From Mycobacterium kiyosense (lineage in GTDB: Bacteria; Actinomycetota; Actinomycetes; Mycobacteriales; Mycobacteriaceae), in NCBI GenBank assembly GCA_021654635.1, contig AP025179.1, positions 4,650,001 through 4,714,000 on the forward strand: a DNA stretch of 64,000 nt, written 5' to 3'. Position numbers and translations under genes: made by a program. Of the stretch, positions 19,000 to 29,230 are shown piece after piece. The notes below the pieces were generated by a model, which was not told the origin of the DNA, did not search any database, and was given only the letters and a program-made list of their open reading frames with translations. Position 1 is the stretch's first letter, and each line of letters begins with the position of its first letter.

Positions 19000-20146
19000 C
19001 GGCGCTGACTTTCTGCTTGAGCAGACCACTCACCTCAATCGGGCGCGCGATGGCCCCCATCGCGTCCTCCACCTCGAGTACGAAAGGCAAGATGTCCAGC
19101 AGGCAGACCAGGTTCACGCCCGCCTCGACGTAGGGCTGCAACTGCCGGGCCACCTGATCGGGGGTGCCGTAAAGCCAGGTCTGCTCTGAGTGCTTCCGGG
19201 TGGTGCGCCCGACTATCTCCATCGCCTCGGCCTCACCAACCTTCAACGGCAACAGCTTCATCGCGTAATGCCAGTCGGGCGGCATCGGCGGCTCGAGTCC
19301 GATACCGGCCCAGTCACCCTGGTTGATACGTCCGATAATCGCCGTCACCCAGCGCATCAAGTCGTTGTCGAGTGCGCGGTCGATGACGTTCGCATCCTCG
19401 TGAATCAGCAGCGGCGACCAGATGCCGAAACCGAATGCTTCAGGGTCACGGCCCTTTTCGGCGAGCGTGCGCTTCATCGAGGCGATGTTGTCCGCAACCT
19501 CCTCAGCAGAGTTCCAGACCATGGGAGCCATCGTCACGAAGCCGTCCGCGTGGGTGGTTGCGAGGTCGATGATGCGTGGCCCACCGCCCATACCCCAGAT
19601 CTGTGGGCGGTGGTTTTTCGCCTTTCCCAGCCAGGCCGTGTCGATCTTCGCGTAGTGACCGTCATAGGAAATCGGGCCGTCGGTCTGCCAGAGCCGATGG
19701 AAGACCTCGTAGAGATCCTCGAGGCGCTTGATGCCTTGCGACCGTTTGTGCCCGAACGGCTGGGTCTGCTTGAGTTCGCCGGCCCCGATCTGAAAGATTG
19801 CGTTGCCTTCGTAGACATTCGCCAGCGTCAGCAGACTTTGCATCAGCTCGCCGGGACCGCGGCGCACCGAGTCGGAACTGAGTACCAGGCCGGTCCCCGG
19901 CGCGGCCGCCGCCCCGTACGCGGCCATCACGAACGCATCGGGGAAAGAATCGCAGTCTGCCATCAGTGCGGCGAGAGGCGAGCGGTCCGCCGTCCAGAGA
20001 CTCTGCGGAAACCATGAGGTCAGCTGGTCCCAGACCTGGATGTCGTCGACCACGCCGCTGGCCGCGATGGCCGCGGCAGCGGCGCCGAAAGCGGAAGCGG
20101 GAAGGTGGCGGTCGGCCACGATCGGCACGGCTGTCCGGATGTGCAT
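18983..20146 (-). CDS. LLM-class oxidoreductase, phthiodiolone ketoreductase-like
   Basis: 387 aa, longer than the other LLM enzymes here. The layout (PQIWGMGGGPRIIDLATTHADGF, and the late GTPDQVARQLQPYVEAGVNLVCLLDILPF) resembles the F420-dependent ketoreductases of the phthiocerol/phthiodiolone type in mycobacteria. It acts on a carbonyl of a hydrophobic substrate if that holds. First gene of the minus-strand operon, divergent from the tetR at 20299. Confidence 0.83.
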   Translation of the reverse strand: MHIRTAVPIVADRHLPASAFGAAAAAIAASGVVDDIQVWDQLTSWFPQSLWTADRSPLAALMADCDSFPDAFVMAAYGAAAAPGTGLVLSSDSVRRGPGELMQSLLTLANVYEGNAIFQIGAGELKQTQPFGHKRSQGIKRLEDLYEVFHRLWQTDGPISYDGHYAKIDTAWLGKAKNHRPQIWGMGGGPRIIDLATTHADGFVTMAPMVWNSAEEVADNIASMKRTLAEKGRDPEAFGFGIWSPLLIHEDANVIDRALDNDLMRWVTAIIGRINQGDWAGIGLEPPMPPDWHYAMKLLPLKVGEAEAMEIVGRTTRKHSEQTWLYGTPDQVARQLQPYVEAGVNLVCLLDILPFVLEVEDAMGAIARPIEVSGLLKQKVSADVPVA

Positions 20147-20162
20147 CGCGATCTCCTAGCTC

Positions 20163-20213
20163 TGCTACGAAGTAGCATGTGTGTCGCGACATTAGTCTCG
20201 AATTGTCGCAACA
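20163..20213. promoter_or_regulatory. Repeats between divergent LLM operon and tetR
   Basis: A perfect 6-3-6 palindrome TGCTACGAAGTAGCA (20163-20177) is followed by TGTCGCGACA (20182-20191) and TGTCGCAACA (20204-20213). The latter two are direct copies 22 bp apart, two helical turns, which suits side-by-side binding of TetR dimers on one DNA face. Confidence 0.5.
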
Positions 20214-20298
20214 TACAAGAGCTGGTGACGCATTAGTTAAAGTGGGAGTGCTTGCAGCGCCGCCCGCGGCGGCAAGCCGACGATTGGAACAGCACGCG

Positions 20299-20889
20299 AT
20301 GACGATGGCTCAACCAGAACGCGACGAATCCAACCCCCTGACCCAGGTCGTCGTCGCGGCGCGCGAATGCTTTGCGCGCCTTGGCGTTCACCGAACCCGG
20401 ATGGACGACGTCGCCGCGGCGGCCGGTACCGCGCGGACGTCGCTTTACCGTCGGGTGTCCAGCCGTGACGAGCTGGTGGAGTTGGCGTTGTTGGAGCGCT
20501 GCCGCGAGTTCTCCGTCGAGTTACGGGCCGGCACGGACTTGGAGGCGAACGATCTGCGCAAGGAACTGGTCGACCTCGTCGTCCGGTCGATCGCCGTCGG
20601 CCGCGACGATGAGGAGTTCTCCTATCTGGTCGAGGCGCTACCGCGAAGGTTGAGTGCGTTCCTGACGGGGCCGGGCTCACCCATGCACCAGATCGTGTTC
20701 GATACCTTCGCCCCACTGATCGTGCGGGGCCGCGAGCGCGGGGTCATCCGCGAAGACGCCTCAGACCACGACATCGTCGAATGGATCCAGGGCATCATCA
20801 CCCTCTTCGCGCCCCGGGACGACCTCAGCGACTTCGAGGAGCGACGCCGCATTCGGACGTTCCTCATCCCCGCGGTGTTCGCGCACTGA
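20299..20889 (+). CDS. TetR family transcriptional regulator
   Basis: About 196 aa from ATG 20299. The HTH reads CFARLGVHRTRMDDVAAAAG then SLYRRVSSRDELVELAL. Divergent from the LLM / acyl-CoA dehydrogenase / LLM operon and probably its local regulator through the repeats at 20163-20213. The 3' end faces the flavoprotein gene ending at 20909. Confidence 0.86.
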   Translation: MTMAQPERDESNPLTQVVVAARECFARLGVHRTRMDDVAAAAGTARTSLYRRVSSRDELVELALLERCREFSVELRAGTDLEANDLRKELVDLVVRSIAVGRDDEEFSYLVEALPRRLSAFLTGPGSPMHQIVFDTFAPLIVRGRERGVIREDASDHDIVEWIQGIITLFAPRDDLSDFEERRRIRTFLIPAVFAH

Positions 20890-20908
20890 GCCCAGCCCGC
20901 AACCGCGC

Positions 20909-22526
20909 TCAGCGGGCGATGCGCAAGGGGATGCGCCGTCGCGCACCAAGCCTTTTCGCCGATCCGCCTAATTCGGCATCAATGGTGCGGGCCGTGGTGC
21001 GTCCACTCCATCCGGTGAGCCCCCCGACCGGGTGGGCTCCCGAGCCGCTGTGCCACAGGTTGCGGACCGGGGTGCGGTAACCCGAAAGCGACGGCGTCGG
21101 ACGCCAGGGGCCGAGCTGCGCCAGCGTCATGTCGGCGTGGTACAGGTTCCCGCGGCCTGCCATCGCGTGGTAATCGTCGGGCGTCCGCACAAAGCTTCCG
21201 ATGACCGCGTCGGAGATTCCAGGCGCGTGTTCGTCGAGGAACCCCAGGGCCTGCCGGCCGAATTTCTCTGCCTCGTCGGCCCATTCGCTGCCCTCGATCT
21301 GCACCGGGACGGTGGCCATGGCCAGGAAGAGGGTTTCGCCTTCACTGCCCTGCGGAACCTGAGTGCGATCCACCACCGAAGGCAGTGCGGTCCACTGTGG
21401 ATAGGTGTCCGGTATCTGGCCAGCCGCGGCCCGCAGCTGTGCGCGCTTGATGTAGTCGAGCGTAGGCCCCAGGAAGAGCAGACCATTCCACAGCTCTTGG
21501 CGTCCGCCGACCAGATCGGGCCGGTGCGACAGCGCGGCATCGCTCTTGAAAACACCGATGTTCCAACGCAGATTGCTCAACGCACGCAATTCCTGCTGAG
21601 TGCGGGCCGGCACATGCGAGCTGGGCACCAGGTCGCACATCAGTCGCTGCGGGTCGATCGCACCCACGACGTGGTGGGCCTTGATGCGCTCGCCGCTGGC
21701 CAATTCGACGCCCTCGGCGGCGCCGTCGGCGCTGACGAGTATTCCGGCGACCGGGGCATCAACACGGATCGTTCCACCGTGTGCGCGAACGCATTGCGCG
21801 ATAGACGCCGCGAAGCTGCCCGTTCCGCCCACGGGTCGCGACGACTTCTGGTTGAAATAGGTGCTGCACATCGCCAGCACCCCGCCCGAGCCGCCTTCCG
21901 ACAGCGGCAGCATGGACCACGAGGCCAGGTTGGCCATCAGCGCCTTGACCTCCTCGCGCTCGAACTCCTCTTCGATTAGCTGTTCGGGCGAGGCCATCAG
22001 CATCCGCAGCAATGGGCGGAAAGAACGGCGACCTTTGGCGAGGTGTACGAACATTTGGCCGATGGTCCGCAAACTCGGACGGGTCGGATGGTCTTGCAGA
22101 TACGGGCGGACAGCCAGCCAGAGATCGGTGAACAGCAGATTCAACCGTTCGAACGCCGCGGCGTCACGGGAAGAGAACCGGCGGATCTCGTCGACCGAGC
22201 GCGCCGGATCACGCCACAGTGCAATCGATGCGCCATCGGGGTTGAGGTAGGAGCCCCAGGGATCCGCGATGGCAAAGCGCAGGCCGTGCCGAGCCAGGTC
22301 GAGTTCCTCGATCACCGATTGATCGCTATTGGAGAAGACCAAATCCAAAGCGCCGGTGTTCATCTGGAAACCTGGCGCTTCCTTCACCGTTTCCTCGGTG
22401 GCGCTGAGCCCACCCAGTACGCCCTGGCTTTCCAGGACAACCACCCCGTCGTCCCACTTTGGCAAGGTATGCGGCGCAGGCCAAGCCGTTGTGGCCGCCA
22501 CCCACCACGATCACATCCGCGGTCAT
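20909..22526 (-). CDS. Phytoene-desaturase-like FAD oxidoreductase (group 3, one frameshift)
   Basis: About 539 aa after correction. The true N-terminus (MTADVIVVGGGHNGLACAAYLAK) is in a different frame; removing one C from the four-C run at 22444-22447 joins it as AKVGRRVVVLESQGVLGG. GGGHNG and the Glu of VLES are the dinucleotide-binding elements. The C-terminus LWHSGSGAHPVGGLTGWSGR matches the CrtI-type FAD-binding tail. The CrtI family desaturates or isomerises polyisoprenoids, but many bacterial members have unknown substrates. GGGGAGG lies upstream of the ATG. Confidence 0.86.
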
Positions 22527-22616
22527 TGTCTCGGAGCCTCCCCTGGACCAGGTGCTAGATAAAGACACAGTAGGTCGCAAAATTACACCGCCGTTCTCGG
22601 AACACGAACTGCGTCG

Positions 22617-23237
22617 TCAAGCGGAGTAGTGCTGCGCGAGCCGCGCGCGCCACGCTCTGATCTCTCCGACGAAGTCGTAACCGTCGCGGCGCAGGGCGGA
22701 CCTGAAGCACAGTCCGATCGCGTAAGACACGAAGACCTCGGCTTCCCGCGCGGGATCGAGATCGCTGCGAACCGACCCATCGTGCTGGCCCGCGGCCAGG
22801 TTGGCGGCGAGTTCGGCCTCGTAGCCGGCGATGAGGCCGTCGAACCACCCGGCAAAGCCCTCCAGTGCAGCGGGCGTCTCGAAGGTGAGCACGATCATCG
22901 CCCGCATCGTTTCGGGCTCTCGCTCCACCGCATCGAGCAGGTCGTCGAGTTGTCCCAGCACCCGGTCCAGCCCGCTGCCGCCCCGCTGGCTGCGCACGGC
23001 GGGCAGGAGCAAATCGGCAAAGGTGTCGAAGACCGATTGCAGCAACGCCTCTTTGGAGCCGTAACGGTCGCGCACCATGTTGCGGCTGAACCCGGCGTTG
23101 GTGCCGATCTCCCCCGCGGTCGTGCGCTCGTATCCCTGGCGGGCGAACAGCTGGATCGCCGAAGCGATCAGGGCGAGCGTCGACGCCTCGACACGCTCCT
23201 GGTTGGTCTTGGGCCTGCGGCTGATCGCACTGGACAC
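22617..23237 (-). CDS. TetR family transcriptional regulator
   Basis: About 206 aa from GTG 23237, chosen because upstream in-frame codons run through two operator palindromes. The HTH is FARQGYERTTAGEIGTNAGF then MVRDRYGSKEALLQSVF. Divergent from the AveC-like gene at 23316, with tandem palindromes between them. Confidence 0.86.
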   Translation of the reverse strand: MSSAISRRPKTNQERVEASTLALIASAIQLFARQGYERTTAGEIGTNAGFSRNMVRDRYGSKEALLQSVFDTFADLLLPAVRSQRGGSGLDRVLGQLDDLLDAVEREPETMRAMIVLTFETPAALEGFAGWFDGLIAGYEAELAANLAAGQHDGSVRSDLDPAREAEVFVSYAIGLCFRSALRRDGYDFVGEIRAWRARLAQHYSA

Positions 23238-23266
23238 GTTATGACTGTACGACGATTCTGTCCGCG

Positions 23267-23303
23267 AACAGATAGTTATCTGTTCATTGACAGATAAATC
23301 TGT
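23267..23303. promoter_or_regulatory. Tandem palindromic operators flanking a TTGACA box
   Basis: A perfect 8-2-8 palindrome (23267-23284, arms AACAGATA/TATCTGTT) and a 6-2-6 palindrome (23290-23303, arms ACAGAT/ATCTGT) share the ACAGAT core. TTGACA (23287-23292) lies between and overlaps the second. It should control both the tetR and the AveC-like / FAD operon. Confidence 0.7.
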
Positions 23304-23315
23304 TAGCGTGGTCAC

Positions 23316-24422
23316 ATGCTCGATGAACGGCCGTTAACGTCGGGGTCGGTCGGCGTTGACACACCTGGCCCCGATCCCGTTGCAGCTCAACGGACATGGG
23401 CGAAGATGTGGGTGGTGCACGGCTTTCTGTGGCTGGCACTGATCGCCTACTGCTGGACGATGTGGGTGGTCAGCGGCGACTTCACCCCCAACACCCTCGG
23501 CCGCGGCGAAGAGCCGACCTGGTACGTGGTACTGGTTCGCTGCGTCGAAGTCGTCTTCGGCATCTTCATCACCGGATGGATCCTGTGGCACTTCGTGATC
23601 GGACCGAAACTGCGCACCGGCCGGTTCAGCTTCGACGGACTGTTCTTCCTCGCCGGTTGGTTGATGTTCTTCCAGGAGCCCTGGATCGACTGGACGGTTT
23701 ACCAATTCCAGTACGCCACCACCTTCGTCAACTTCGGCAGCTGGCTGCCGCACATCCCGGGCTGGAGTTCGGGTAACGGACAGTTGATTCCCGTGCCGCT
23801 GGTGTACTTCACCGCCTACCTGTGGATGTGTGCGATGTCCGGCTACGCCGGATCGCGGTACATGAGTTACCAGCGCAGAAAAGACCCTTCGCGCAGCGTT
23901 TTCCGGCTGATCGGCCAGACCTACCTGGTGATGATCGTCGGCGACGTCATCGTCGAACTGATCATGACCAGGACGGGGCTGATCAGCTATTCGGCGACCA
24001 TTCCGTGGCTGACGCTGTTCGCCGGCACCGATCACCAGTTCCCCCTCTACGAACCGCTGAGCTGGCCCGGGACCTTCATCATCTTGAGCTGTCTGCATTT
24101 CTTCCGCGACGACCGCGGGCGGTCCTGGCCCGAGCGCGGCATCGACAAACTGAAATTCAAACGCGAAGGCGCCAAGACGTTCGCGAGGTTCTGCGCGATC
24201 GCCGGCGCGGCACAGCTGGCGATATTGATCGCCTTCAACATGCCGTACTGGTTCTACGCGTTGCACTCCGGACCCATGCCCAAGGCGCATATCGAACGGG
24301 TTTGGCGTAACGGCGGGGTGTGCGGACCAACGACCGCCTTCAACTGCGCCGACCCCAAGCTGCCGATCTCGCGTCAATCCGCGCCTGACCGGCCCGAACG
24401 TCTACCAGAGAGGCATCGATGA
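23316..24422 (+). CDS. Spirocyclase AveC-like membrane protein
   Basis: 368 aa, about eight TM segments. Conserved points: a Trp-rich first helix, MFFQEPWIDW (acidic-Pro motif), GSWLPHIPGW, DVIVELIMTRTGLISYS, HQFPLYEPLSWPG, and a periplasmic-type tail with paired Cys near the end. AveC of avermectin biosynthesis governs spiroketal formation, and mycobacterial homologues are annotated by this name without known chemistry. The stop overlaps the ATG of the flavoprotein (ATGA), so the cyclase-like and FAD proteins are made together. Operon continues through 25799 and 26654. Confidence 0.82.
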   Translation: MLDERPLTSGSVGVDTPGPDPVAAQRTWAKMWVVHGFLWLALIAYCWTMWVVSGDFTPNTLGRGEEPTWYVVLVRCVEVVFGIFITGWILWHFVIGPKLRTGRFSFDGLFFLAGWLMFFQEPWIDWTVYQFQYATTFVNFGSWLPHIPGWSSGNGQLIPVPLVYFTAYLWMCAMSGYAGSRYMSYQRRKDPSRSVFRLIGQTYLVMIVGDVIVELIMTRTGLISYSATIPWLTLFAGTDHQFPLYEPLSWPGTFIILSCLHFFRDDRGRSWPERGIDKLKFKREGAKTFARFCAIAGAAQLAILIAFNMPYWFYALHSGPMPKAHIERVWRNGGVCGPTTAFNCADPKLPISRQSAPDRPERLPERHR

Positions 24423-25792
24423 CCCAACAGCACAGCACCGCCGCAGTGATCGGCGGCGGCATCGCCGGGATGGCGGCCGCTTACGAGCTGAAGAAGGCCG
24501 GTTTCGCAGTAACGGTGTTCGAGACACGCGACCGCGTAGGCGGCCGGATCTGGACCGTGCGCAAGGGTGACTTCGTCATGGACCTCGGCACCGCCGTCTA
24601 TCTCGGGACCTACCGCGAGGCGGTAGCGATGATCCACGAGGTCGGGCTGACCAACGAGTTCGTCGAAACGCCCGTGATTTTCGGGATGCCGCGGCAAGGA
24701 AAGCAGCACTATCTCGACCTGGCCAAGCCGATCCGGGCGAGCCTGGGCACCCATGTCATTTCCTGGCCCGCAAAGGTCAAGGCACTCCGCCTATTTGCCG
24801 ACGTGTTCAAGCACCGCGCCAGCCTCGGCTACGACACTTACGACGAACTCGCTCAGATCGACAACGAAACGGTGTACGACTACTCCCACCGGGTGCTCAA
24901 CGACGAACTCGCCCGTTACGTGTCAGCCCCGTTGGTCAGCGGCACCTGGGTGCACGAGGATCACGACACCTCGGTAGCCCTGCTGCACTGGACAGTGCGC
25001 AACATGCTGGTCAAATCGGTATTCAATTTGACATCGGGCGTGGCCGGGCTGCCGGTGAAGTTGGCGACACTCGTCGACACCAAGCTGCAACACACGGTCA
25101 CCAACGTCACGGACAACGGCTCTGCGGTCGAAATCACCTACCAGACACCGTCGTCGGGGGAACAGACCGAAATCTTCGACACCGCGGTCATCGCCACAAC
25201 GGCCCAGCCCGCGGTCGGCATGTATCCGCAGATGGACGACAACCACCGGGGCCTCTACGAAACCGCTCGGTACCACCGGTTGGGCAATGTTTCGCTGGGC
25301 TTTTCCCGCCGGCCCGACGACCCCGGCACCTTCTCGATGATCTCCCCTTACGACGACCCGGACACCATCGCCGTCATCGCCGACCACAACAAGGCGCCGG
25401 GGCGGGCGCCGGCGGGCAAGGGCCTCATCTCGGTACTGCTGTCGCCCGCCTATCTCAACCGGACCGACGACCGCGACGACGACTACCTGGTCGACCACGC
25501 GCTGGAGCGGGTCAAGTACTACTACGGCAAACTTCCCGGCGATCTGGAGCAGCATGCGCTGTTCCGCTGGCCGGAGTCCGTTCCGGTGCTCGACAAGGGC
25601 AGGTTCAAGCGGATCGCGGACTTCCGCAAGAAGATAGACCGCTCCGCTCGGGTGCAGTTCGCCAGCGACCTGGACCGCATCCCGGGCCTCAACGGGGGAT
25701 TGGTCAGCGGCAAGGAAGCGGCCGCCCGTGTCGCGTCGTTGTTCGCCGAGCGGGTTCCCCGGCCGCGCTTGATCGGTACGACCGGAGCGTAG
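24419..25792 (+). CDS. FAD-dependent amine-oxidase-like flavoprotein (group 2)
   Basis: 457 aa, intact. GGGIAG at residues 12-17, Glu35 in VFET, GGR at 41-43 and the group 2 signature WTVRKGDFVMDLGTAVYLGTYRE. The C-terminal FAD motif is VQFASDLDRIPGLNGGLVSGKEAA. Paralogues of the same subgroup are at 29995 and 45247. It overlaps the AveC-like gene by 4 nt and lies 6 nt before the short AveC-like gene, so in one operon. Confidence 0.88.
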   Translation: MTQQHSTAAVIGGGIAGMAAAYELKKAGFAVTVFETRDRVGGRIWTVRKGDFVMDLGTAVYLGTYREAVAMIHEVGLTNEFVETPVIFGMPRQGKQHYLDLAKPIRASLGTHVISWPAKVKALRLFADVFKHRASLGYDTYDELAQIDNETVYDYSHRVLNDELARYVSAPLVSGTWVHEDHDTSVALLHWTVRNMLVKSVFNLTSGVAGLPVKLATLVDTKLQHTVTNVTDNGSAVEITYQTPSSGEQTEIFDTAVIATTAQPAVGMYPQMDDNHRGLYETARYHRLGNVSLGFSRRPDDPGTFSMISPYDDPDTIAVIADHNKAPGRAPAGKGLISVLLSPAYLNRTDDRDDDYLVDHALERVKYYYGKLPGDLEQHALFRWPESVPVLDKGRFKRIADFRKKIDRSARVQFASDLDRIPGLNGGLVSGKEAAARVASLFAERVPRPRLIGTTGA

Positions 25793-25798
25793 GGCGAG

Positions 25799-26629
25799 AT
25801 GACCGGCGCAACCCTCGCGTGGGACCAGCCCCCATGGGAGATGACGACGCCCACAACCCCGCAGACGATCATCACGACCGTGCTCGCCGTTGCGGTGACG
25901 GGCTTCGTCGTCGCCGCGTTGGTCAGCTGGCACCGCACCAAACGGCCCACCTTCCTGCTGATGCTGGCCGGCGGTTACATCTGCTCGTTCAACGAGCCGC
26001 TGATCGACTTCCTCTGCCACTGCTTCTTCCCCGCCGATGGCTGGGTCGGCCACACCGTGTTCCACCGATCGATACCGATCTGGGTGATCCTGGCCTACGT
26101 GATCTTCTACGGCGGACTCACCTACCTACTCTCCGTGGCATTCCAGCGCGGAATCACCCGTCGCACACTGTGGATCGGCATCGGCACCTGGGGAGCACTC
26201 AACCTGGCCATGGAGATCCCGCTGCTGCAGTCCAAGCTGTACCTGTATTACGGCGATCAACCCTTCATGGTGGGCGGTTTCCCCCTCAGCCAGCTGGTCT
26301 TCAACGCATTCGGTTCGCTACTGGGAGCCGTGGTGGTCACCCGGCTCTCCTGGCTGTTCACCGGGGCTCGCCGGTTGCTGCTGCTGGTTGTCCCGTTCGC
26401 CACCTTCATGTCGTCGTGGGTCGTGGGGATGCCGTTCTTCCTGATTCTGGGCACCGATGCGGCGCATGGTGTACGCACCGTGGCCGCGGCGGTGAGCATG
26501 GCGCTCGGCCTGTACGGGATCGACCTGCTGATCCGGCTCGGCACCGGGCAACTTCGGCTGGTGCCACCGGTTTCGACAGCCGTCCCAACCGTCACCTTGA
26601 AAACTGAGGCCGACGTCGTCGGCGCATAG
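25799..26629 (+). CDS. Polytopic membrane protein, short AveC-like family
   Basis: 276 aa, about seven TM segments. Motifs: CSFNEPLIDFLCHCFFP (acidic-Pro motif), MEIPLLQSKLYLYYGDQPF and GGFPLSQLVFNAFGS. The Glu and YYG-x-x-PF positions match the copies at 13341 and 14203. The gene directly downstream is a close paralogue, so this is a recent tandem duplication. Confidence 0.75.
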   Translation: MTGATLAWDQPPWEMTTPTTPQTIITTVLAVAVTGFVVAALVSWHRTKRPTFLLMLAGGYICSFNEPLIDFLCHCFFPADGWVGHTVFHRSIPIWVILAYVIFYGGLTYLLSVAFQRGITRRTLWIGIGTWGALNLAMEIPLLQSKLYLYYGDQPFMVGGFPLSQLVFNAFGSLLGAVVVTRLSWLFTGARRLLLLVVPFATFMSSWVVGMPFFLILGTDAAHGVRTVAAAVSMALGLYGIDLLIRLGTGQLRLVPPVSTAVPTVTLKTEADVVGA

Positions 26630-26653
26630 TTCAGCAAGATTGGAGTTCCGAGC

Positions 26654-27483
26654 ATGACAACGTCGATAGTTGCGATCGCCCAACCCCCCGTGGGGCATGA
26701 CCACCCCGACCACCGCACACGCAATCATCGCCACGGTGCTGGCCGTGGTAGTGGCAGGCTTCGTGGCTGCTGCCCTGGCGGATTGGCGGCGGTCCGGTTC
26801 GCCGGCGTTCCTGCTGATGTTGGTCGGTGGTTACGTCTGCTCATTCAACGAAGCGACGGTCGACGTGCTGGGTCATTGCTTCTTCCCCGGCGACGGGATC
26901 AACGGTTACACCGCCTTCGACCGAGCAGTGCCCGTCTGGGTGGTGCTGGCCTACGTGGTCTTCTTCGGGGGCCTGTCCTACGTGATGGCGCTGGCGTTCA
27001 AGCGCGGCGCCAGTCACCGGGCCATGTGGTGCGGCATCGGCGTTTTCGGTGTGCTCAACGTGTTGTTGGAGGTACCGATGCTGCGCGCCGGACTCTACGT
27101 CTACTACGGTTACCAACCGTTCGCGATTGGCGGCTTCCCCCATCAGCTGGTTGGTGATCAACAGCCTGGGATCGCTGTTCGGCGCCGTCGTGGTCGTCCG
27201 GCTGTCCTGGTTCTTCACCGGCGCGCGGCAGCTGTTGCTCGTATTCGTGCCCTTCGCAACGTATATGGCGTCGTGGGTGCTGGCGATGCCGCACTTCGCG
27301 ATCACGAACACCGACGCGTCCCCCGCGATACGCATGGCGGCGGCGGTGCTGAGCATGGCGCTGGGACTGATCGCGATCAACGGCCTGATCCGGCTGGGGA
27401 CCGGCCAGTGGCGCTTGTTGCCTCCGCAAACCCGCGAGACGACGCCGACCGAGGACCGGGCCCATGCGTATTCGCACAGCTAG
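26654..27483 (+). CDS. Polytopic membrane protein, short AveC-like family (two frameshifts)
   Basis: ATG 26654. Removing one C from the six-C run 26684-26689 and one from the five-C run 27137-27141 yields about 275 aa that align end to end with the gene at 25799: QPPWGMTTPTT, CSFNEATVDVLGHCFFP, LEVPMLRAGLYVYYGYQPF, GGFPISWLVINSLGS. Given the pattern of run insertions elsewhere, sequencing error is more likely than pseudogenisation. Confidence 0.75.
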
Positions 27484-27599
27484 CAGGATGTGGAACGACC
27501 GTTATGCATAGCGGTAGGCAGCCACCGCTTGGAAGCACGAGGAAAAAGACAAGACTTTGCGGTCTTTTGCCGCACTACCGACTGGCCTAGGATCTGAAT

Positions 27600-29172
27600 A
27601 TGGAAACGTTCGATTACATCGTCGTAGGTGCCGGGCACAACGGTCTCTGCGCGGCGGCAACCCTCGCCGAGCAACGCCGTTCGGTGTGTGTCGTCGAGCG
27701 ACTGCCGGTGCTCGGCGGTCTCTCGGCGAGCTATCCCTACCTGCAGGAGGCACCGGAGCACAAGCTGAGCATCGGGGCGATGGATGACCTGTTCATGGCC
27801 CAGACGCCTCTTGCCCGCGAGATGCGGCTGGCCGACTTCGGGTACGACACGGTCCCGCTCGCGCACCCGTACGGGTGGATGAACGAAGACGGCGACACCC
27901 TGCTGCTGTGGGGCGATTTCGCCCGCACCCTGGAAGACATCCGGTACTTCTCCCCCCGCGGACGCTCGCACCTACGAGCAGCTGCGCGGACCGATCGACT
28001 GGATCATGGATCTCATCGACATCCTCACTGTCCAAGATCCGTCCGCGTGGGGCAAGGTCGACTTCGCCAAGTACCTCCTGCGGCACCGCCCGGACCGGGC
28101 TACCCGTCGCTTCATCGGGAGCATGCTAGCGCTCAACGTCTTCGAACTGATCTCGGAGACCTTCGAGTCCGATGCCATGCGTGGCCTGTGGGCCTACTGG
28201 TCATCGATGGTGGGTCCCGCGGATGCGATCGGCTCGGGCGCGTACTTCCTGGGCTTCGCCGGCGTGCACCGCCACCTGGGCGTCCAGCGGCCCCGCGGTG
28301 GCATGACCAATCTCGTCGAGGCGTTCAAAGGCAAGTTGGAGAGCCACGGCGGAGTGGTGCGACTGGGCAACGGAGTCAAGCAGATCCTGGTCGACGACGG
28401 CCACGCGAGTGGGGTGCTGCTCGAGGACGGTACCGAACTGCGCGCGCGCCGGGGCGTCGTCTCCAACGCCGCAGCGCAAGTCACTCTGGGCAAGCTGGTC
28501 CCCCAGGAGCTGCTGAGTCGCAAGGAACGCAACCGGGTCTCGCTCATCCCCGCGAACTCGGTCAACGCCGCCGCCTTCAAGATCGACGTCGCGACCGCGG
28601 GCCGAATCGGTTACCCCAAAGCCGAAGCGGCCCGGGCCAAGCGTGATGGCGAGGACATCCGCACCACCACCTTCATGACCGGGACACTCGAGGACCACAT
28701 CGAGCAGATGTACGCGATGAAGCGAGGGGTCAACGTGGACACACCCCCGGTGTACATGGCCATCTTGTCCGCGCCGGATCGATCGATCGCATCGGCGGAA
28801 GGCGATGTGCTCTACCTGCATTCGAATGTGCCGGCGTATCCGAGCAACGGTTGGGGCGTCAACAAAGACGGCTACACCGAGCAGATCTGGAAGTCGGGTC
28901 TGCGTTTCCTCGGTGGGCTGGAAACCGAGATCGGGCGGGTGGTGTCCACCCCGCAGGATCTGGAAAGCCGTTTCGCCGCACCGGCCGGCGCGTATTTCCA
29001 CGTCGACATGCTGGTCAACCGGTTGGGTAAGAACCGCCCGGCACACGGCTCGGCGGGTACGACACTCCCATCAAGGGGCTCTTACCAGACCGGCGCCGGC
29101 ACCCATCCAACCGGCGGGGTGGTCGGCTGGCCCGGACGGCTGGCCGCCCAGCACGCTCTGCGGAACGAATAG
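27600..29172 (+). CDS. Phytoene-desaturase-like FAD oxidoreductase (group 3, one frameshift)
   Basis: About 523 aa after removing one C from the six-C run 27952-27957. The N-terminus is FDYIVVGAGHNGLCAAATLAE; the C-terminus GTHPTGGVVGWPGRLAA is the CrtI-type FAD tail. TAGGAT (27588-27593) lies 6 nt before the ATG, indicating a leaderless transcript. Closest paralogue is at 20909. A perfect 16-bp palindrome and a six-TM gene follow. Confidence 0.86.
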
Positions 29173-29177
29173 ACACG

Positions 29178-29193
29178 CTCTTCGTACGAAGAG
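29178..29193. promoter_or_regulatory. Perfect 16-bp palindrome
   Basis: CTCTTCGTACGAAGAG, between the flavoprotein stop (29172) and the six-TM start (29231). No U-run follows, so an operator is more likely than a terminator. Confidence 0.45.
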
Positions 29194-29230
29194 ATACAAG
29201 GTGATTCGACCGAGTCGAGGAGGACGATCG

